Virus record (IMG/VR): IMGVR_UViG_3300033064_008235
Span: 1-64,000 of that record
Strand: one strand, 5' to 3'
Origin: a virus
DNA: 64,000 nt
Shown here one piece after another: positions 60,370-64,000 of the stretch. A model generated the notes under the pieces. It saw only the letters and a program-made list of their open reading frames with translations. It ran no database searches and was not told the origin of the DNA. How positions within the stretch are numbered: the first letter of the stretch is position 1; each line of letters starts with the position of its first letter. A program made the translations under genes and the position numbers.

Positions 60370-61968
60370 TCATTTGAGCAAACTCAATGATTTTATTCTT
60401 GCCAATTGTGTTTCGTAGATGCCGTCGGAGCATTCTGTTAAGCCATGTACAGGACAGTAATGATTCTCCATGGTGTAATTGCATTCTTTTGAAGGACTCA
60501 CAATGTGCTCATCTACTTCTTCTTCAAATGTGGATGGATCGTCACCTTCTGCCACTGGTGCCACCGGAGCCACAGGAGCTGCCTGATCCGGAGGAGGTGC
60601 TTGTACTGGCTCAGATTGTGCCACTGGTTCTTGCACCGGCACTGGCTCAGCCACTGGCTCTGCTGGTTGTTTCAATGCACTGGACAGTTCAGCAAGTTCT
60701 GGTATGCGATCTTCGTTACGATCAACCCAGGCTTGTACCAGTGGTACTGCATCTGCTGTAGGATCTTCTTGGGCCATTGCTGCCAGTTGATCAAACAATG
60801 CATCATCGCCGATCAAGTTGAACAATACATCTGTCACATCTTCTGCATCAGGTCCCAGTGGGCGAGGCTGACTCATCCACATTTTGAGTTCATCAATCTG
60901 TGCTGGGGTCTCGGGCACAGCCCATGTTCCTTCAACTAATTTACTTGCCCAAGATTCAAATATGTCAGCTTCTTTCATGGCCTGCGATTCTTTTTGTATA
61001 CGTGCCAACATAGGCAATGCTTGCTCTATTCTAGGATCAATACGTGTTTCAATAAACATTTCACGCAGATCCTCCACAACCATATCTGATTCAGAAATCT
61101 CTGCAGGTTGCCAGGATTCAAAATACTTTTGATATCCACGACTGTGGGCCATGTGTTTTAAATTTTGATTAAGTTGTTGAAAGTAATGATTGGTTTCTGT
61201 TACCAAATTGGCAGCAGATCCTTCGTACACACGACCTTGTTGTGCTCTGCGGAACTGGCTCAAGGTATTAAGTTGGCTTACTGTTTCGGATATGTGTTGT
61301 CCACGCAGGTCGTAAGGATTGCCACCTTGGCGAACATGTTCTACCATGGCTCGGCCACCGGCTAGTTTACGGAATGGCAAACGGAATCGTTCACCCAATG
61401 CAGTTTCAATAAACAAACTTTCCACATAGCGATAACGCTTGTCACCTTCTGATATGGGTTTGGAATGTTTGATCATGAGTCTAGCATCTGTTGGCTCACC
61501 AGAGTAACTGACCTTGCGTGTGCCATAAAAACTCTCTGTCAGTGCTGCTTGACCAGCTATAGCATACTTGAGTCTGCTGATGTTGTTCAGACTAAATCCA
61601 TCGCCGCGTACTTTATTAGCACGAATAGCAAAGTTTTTTAGTTGTTCCAAGAATCCAGTGGATCCGCCATAATCAGGATCACCCTCACCATACCAGGCTT
61701 TTTTATCTTCTGGGTCCATGGTGCGACCCAAGTTGTCACCAAAGTATACCTCAAAACCAGAGTTTGGGGTCAACAGTATAACCATGGTTCCGTAGTTTTT
61801 GCCAGTGGGCCCGACCCAATCAAAACTAAACATGTCTGCTTGGGAGACATCAGGAACGCCGCGATTGTTTACAGCGGGTTTTCCGGTCCGGGTACTGAGT
61901 GCGTCAACATCAAAATCACGGGTGATTAAGAGATCGTTGAGTTCGCTTGCGATTGAATTTTGTGCCAT
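60370..61968 (-). CDS. Virion-type protein with Pro/Val-rich segment
   Basis: 532 residues. The N-part (IASELNDLLITRDFDVDALS, FDWVGPTGKNYGTMVILLT, RANKVRGDGFSLNNISRLKY, TESFYGTRKVSYSG) is conserved in T4-like cyanophage virion proteins, from memory. Middle helical; then a Pro/Val/Glu linker (PVAEPVPVQEPVAQSEPVQA) and a Cys/His-rich C-terminus (CNYTMENHYCPVHGLTECSD) that could bind zinc. Starts right after terminase; TAAATAC and 4 bases precede the ATG. Confidence 0.7.
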   Translation of the reverse strand: MAQNSIASELNDLLITRDFDVDALSTRTGKPAVNNRGVPDVSQADMFSFDWVGPTGKNYGTMVILLTPNSGFEVYFGDNLGRTMDPEDKKAWYGEGDPDYGGSTGFLEQLKNFAIRANKVRGDGFSLNNISRLKYAIAGQAALTESFYGTRKVSYSGEPTDARLMIKHSKPISEGDKRYRYVESLFIETALGERFRLPFRKLAGGRAMVEHVRQGGNPYDLRGQHISETVSQLNTLSQFRRAQQGRVYEGSAANLVTETNHYFQQLNQNLKHMAHSRGYQKYFESWQPAEISESDMVVEDLREMFIETRIDPRIEQALPMLARIQKESQAMKEADIFESWASKLVEGTWAVPETPAQIDELKMWMSQPRPLGPDAEDVTDVLFNLIGDDALFDQLAAMAQEDPTADAVPLVQAWVDRNEDRIPELAELSSALKQPAEPVAEPVPVQEPVAQSEPVQAPPPDQAAPVAPVAPVAEGDDPSTFEEEVDEHIVSPSKECNYTMENHYCPVHGLTECSDGIYETQLARIKSLSLLK

Positions 61969-61975
61969 ATAGTAT

Positions 61976-63547
61976 TTACCTCATCATTACAGAGATAAAC
62001 GGCATGGGTTCTATGACCTCTTGGCCATGATCTCGCATGTGTGTGCTTAATTCAGCATAGAAACTTTGCAATACTGTAAGCATGCGAACTGCTAAAATAG
62101 TGGCCATAATTAGGTCGTCAGTCTCGCCGGGTTTGGCAGCATAGCTGGTGCCGTGTGCTACAAAGTGCTTGAGCTCACTAATCAAGCTCTTGCTGTTAAT
62201 GGTCATTCTTCCTGATTCTATTAGATTCTTCAGTTTGGAACAAGCAGCCAGTTTGGATTTATTTGTGGTGTTGAATCCTTTGCGGAACCTGCGCGGTCCA
62301 GCAGACGCAGTGTCACTAAGAAAGTATCCTTTGATATTTTCTTCACCCCATTCAGCAATAGAAATCAATGCTGCTTCACCAATGGTATTGTTTTCCACTG
62401 AATAGTAAATGCTTTTTTCATCTCCTACAGTATCGTATATGTGTTTGATGATATCTTTTAAGATGCGTATCTGTTCAGGTATAGGTGTTTTGTTATGCCG
62501 CCATTCACCAACTTGACGTGTGGTGTTGGCTTCAAATATTTGTATAGCAGCAGGATCTCCACCTGTGCCCAAACTGGGATCCAATGCCACAACGTACACT
62601 TGATCTTTGCGTATGGGTTCATACCAACGCACCTGCCCAGTCTTGTGTGTAGGGTCGCGCCCAGTGAGATCTAACAATTTGGCAGGTGCTATTAAAGTCT
62701 CATCATTTACAATGAATTCACAATTTATCTCACGACGGAATCGATCATCGCCCAACTGTGCTCGCATTGAATCCCCCCAGGCTTGATCACGATCCGGATG
62801 TTCTTCCCAGTAGCTGCGATAGGCTTTGAAACCGTTCATGCCCAGTTCAGTAGGATTGCCGTATTCATCTTCACACTTGTTAGCACCTTTCCACAAGTAT
62901 GCAAACTGATCTTCGTCCGAGTTGGGGGTCGATGTGATAATGGCTTTACCTCCAGTGGCCAGTGTGGGTGCCATGGCTGTCCAAAACTCTGTTGCTATAG
63001 TAGGTCGCACATACGCAAATTCATCTAAGTATAGCAAGGTAATACTCATACCACGACCAGTTGTTTCAGTTGTGGTGGCTGAAACTATTCGGCTACCGTT
63101 TTCAAAGTCTATCGAACCTTTGTTGTAGTTTGTGGCACCTGCTCTAATGTGATCCGGGCATAGTTCGTAAGCAAAGCGGATACGCTGCATAATCTCTTGA
63201 GCACCAGTGTATTTGTGTGCTGCTATCAAGATTGTACTGTCTGGCACGAACATAGCATACCATAGGATGTAACCAGCAGCACTGGTTGATTTTCCTACCT
63301 GCCTGGGCATCATTGCAATCGAATATCGATTGTGATGATATGTATCAATCAGTTTCTTCTGATAATCAAAAGGATGATACAGCATCTTGCCCTGTGTAGG
63401 ATGCTGGATGTAAAAGAAGTTGTCCATGAAGTAGTGCGGACCGGTATCAGGGTCGGCACATTTAAGGAATTCGTCTAGTTCTTGTTCGGTGAATTTCTGA
63501 CGACGATGTGGTGCTTTGATCAGCACCCCTTCAATTGGTTTAGCCAT
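61976..63547 (-). CDS. Large terminase subunit (T4 gp17)
   Basis: 523 residues. ATPase domain: Walker A PRQVGKST at 81-88, Walker B LLYLDE at 171-176 and coupling motif IITSTPNSD. Nuclease domain with VVALDPSLGTGGDP (catalytic Asp), YYSVENNTIGEA and GETDDLIMATI. It cuts concatemeric phage DNA and powers its packaging into proheads. Uninterrupted here. Seven bases separate it from the next virion-type gene. Confidence 0.96.
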   Translation of the reverse strand: MAKPIEGVLIKAPHRRQKFTEQELDEFLKCADPDTGPHYFMDNFFYIQHPTQGKMLYHPFDYQKKLIDTYHHNRYSIAMMPRQVGKSTSAAGYILWYAMFVPDSTILIAAHKYTGAQEIMQRIRFAYELCPDHIRAGATNYNKGSIDFENGSRIVSATTTETTGRGMSITLLYLDEFAYVRPTIATEFWTAMAPTLATGGKAIITSTPNSDEDQFAYLWKGANKCEDEYGNPTELGMNGFKAYRSYWEEHPDRDQAWGDSMRAQLGDDRFRREINCEFIVNDETLIAPAKLLDLTGRDPTHKTGQVRWYEPIRKDQVYVVALDPSLGTGGDPAAIQIFEANTTRQVGEWRHNKTPIPEQIRILKDIIKHIYDTVGDEKSIYYSVENNTIGEAALISIAEWGEENIKGYFLSDTASAGPRRFRKGFNTTNKSKLAACSKLKNLIESGRMTINSKSLISELKHFVAHGTSYAAKPGETDDLIMATILAVRMLTVLQSFYAELSTHMRDHGQEVIEPMPFISVMMR

Positions 63548-63592
63548 AGTCAGTTAGTTATGCCGAATTTATTCAGATCGGCCTTATTCAGT

Positions 63593-64000
63593 CTAATTAC
63601 ACCAGCTTTGCTTTGCTTCACCGTAGTATTCACGGGCAAGACCGTTGGCAATTAACTGTTGACGTAGACTTTGTCCGTTGAGTATGACATCACCTAATAC
63701 ACGCCCACCATACTTGTCCCAGTCCATGATCACAACCTGACGTTTAGTGCTGGCAGCAACGGCTTGTTTTGTAAATGCTGACGCAGCTTCCCCAAGCTGT
63801 GCTTCACTGGGGCATCGAGCGCGGAATCCTTTTTCAGGAGTATCAACTCCAAACACTCTAATGCTGAGTTCTTTCTTTAGTGGTGCTGGCAAAAAGTCTG
63901 CTTGAAAAGCCACAGTGTCGCCGTCTATAACTCTAGTGATCACAGCATCATATGTCACCCCTGGACGTTGTCGGGGTTGTGCCAGCACCAGCACAGGTAC
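63593..64000 (-). CDS. Staphylococcal-nuclease-like secreted nuclease (partial at window edge)
   Basis: The frame continues beyond the window edge, so the N-terminus is missing; at least 133 residues are present. SNase core: YDAVITRVIDGDTVAFQAD, IRVFGVDTPEKGFRARCP (catalytic Arg, Asp, Glu), DKYGGRVLGDVILNGQSL (Arg) and LIANGLAREYYG. The visible start is hydrophobic (VPVLVLAQP), suggesting a signal sequence. SNase hydrolyses DNA and RNA, perhaps in the periplasm. A lysis or host DNA breakdown role is an inference. Confidence 0.85.
   Translation of the reverse strand, partial: VPVLVLAQPRQRPGVTYDAVITRVIDGDTVAFQADFLPAPLKKELSIRVFGVDTPEKGFRARCPSEAQLGEAASAFTKQAVAASTKRQVVIMDWDKYGGRVLGDVILNGQSLRQQLIANGLAREYYGEAKQSWCN

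Overview
The window is part of the genome of a T4-like tailed phage (myovirus), in the style of the cyanophage/pelagiphage relatives of T4. The evidence is a set of T4-type genes: large terminase, single-strand binding protein gp32, recombinase UvsX and mediator UvsY, helicase gp41, primase gp61, helicase UvsW, DNA ligase, ribonucleotide reductase NrdA/NrdB and a probable clamp-loader gp62. T4-type late promoters (TATAAATA and relatives) and strong sigma70 early promoters are both present. The host cannot be proven, but a phage-borne outer-membrane porin of the type usual in Betaproteobacteria, plus two secreted lipoproteins, points to a Gram-negative, perhaps betaproteobacterial, host. I found no rRNA, tRNA or CRISPR array.

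Most genes read on the minus strand; plus-strand islands lie at about 35.4-36.6 kb, 48.4-52.4 kb and 53.9-54.8 kb. Layout: 0-8 kb, Hsp20, ClpX, a membrane coiled-coil protein, a structured RNA leader, DNA ligase and small proteins. 8-9.4 kb, small genes each behind its own consensus early promoter. 9.4-13 kb, porin, large virion-like protein and PAAR spike tip. 13-20 kb, glutaredoxin, NrdB, a lipoprotein glycoside hydrolase, and NrdA broken by a split intein and a homing endonuclease. 20-30 kb, a tail-fibre/spike-like protein, nucleases, the Fe-S genes iscA and iscU (iscU frameshifted) and virion-type proteins. 30-34 kb, gp41 (broken) and primase. 34-44 kb, tail-type protein, homing endonuclease, gp62-like protein, glycosyltransferase, UvsW (broken twice) and an AAA+ ATPase. 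44.8-55.7 kb, a glycan and methylation island. 55.7-60.2 kb, UvsY, UvsX (broken) and gp32. 60.2-64 kb, virion-type protein, terminase and a secreted nuclease.

The outstanding system is a set of fractured genes. NrdA, gp41, UvsW (two breaks) and UvsX are each encoded as separate ORFs whose broken ends carry the two halves of a split intein, so each enzyme must be rebuilt by protein trans-splicing. Four of the five breaks hold a homing endonuclease gene between the halves; the fifth (second break of UvsW) has none. The breaks lie at essential motifs: the UvsX P-loop, the UvsW P-loop, the UvsW DEAH-type box, the gp41 SQLNR motif and an active-site region of NrdA. Three inteins are split close to their N-terminus (N-halves of 16, 20 and 39 residues); two are split at the usual place. 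The phage's dNTP supply, replication and recombination would therefore all depend on trans-splicing.

A second unusual pattern is regulatory: at eight starts a TAAATA late-promoter box lies 4-5 bases before the ATG, which predicts leaderless late mRNAs.
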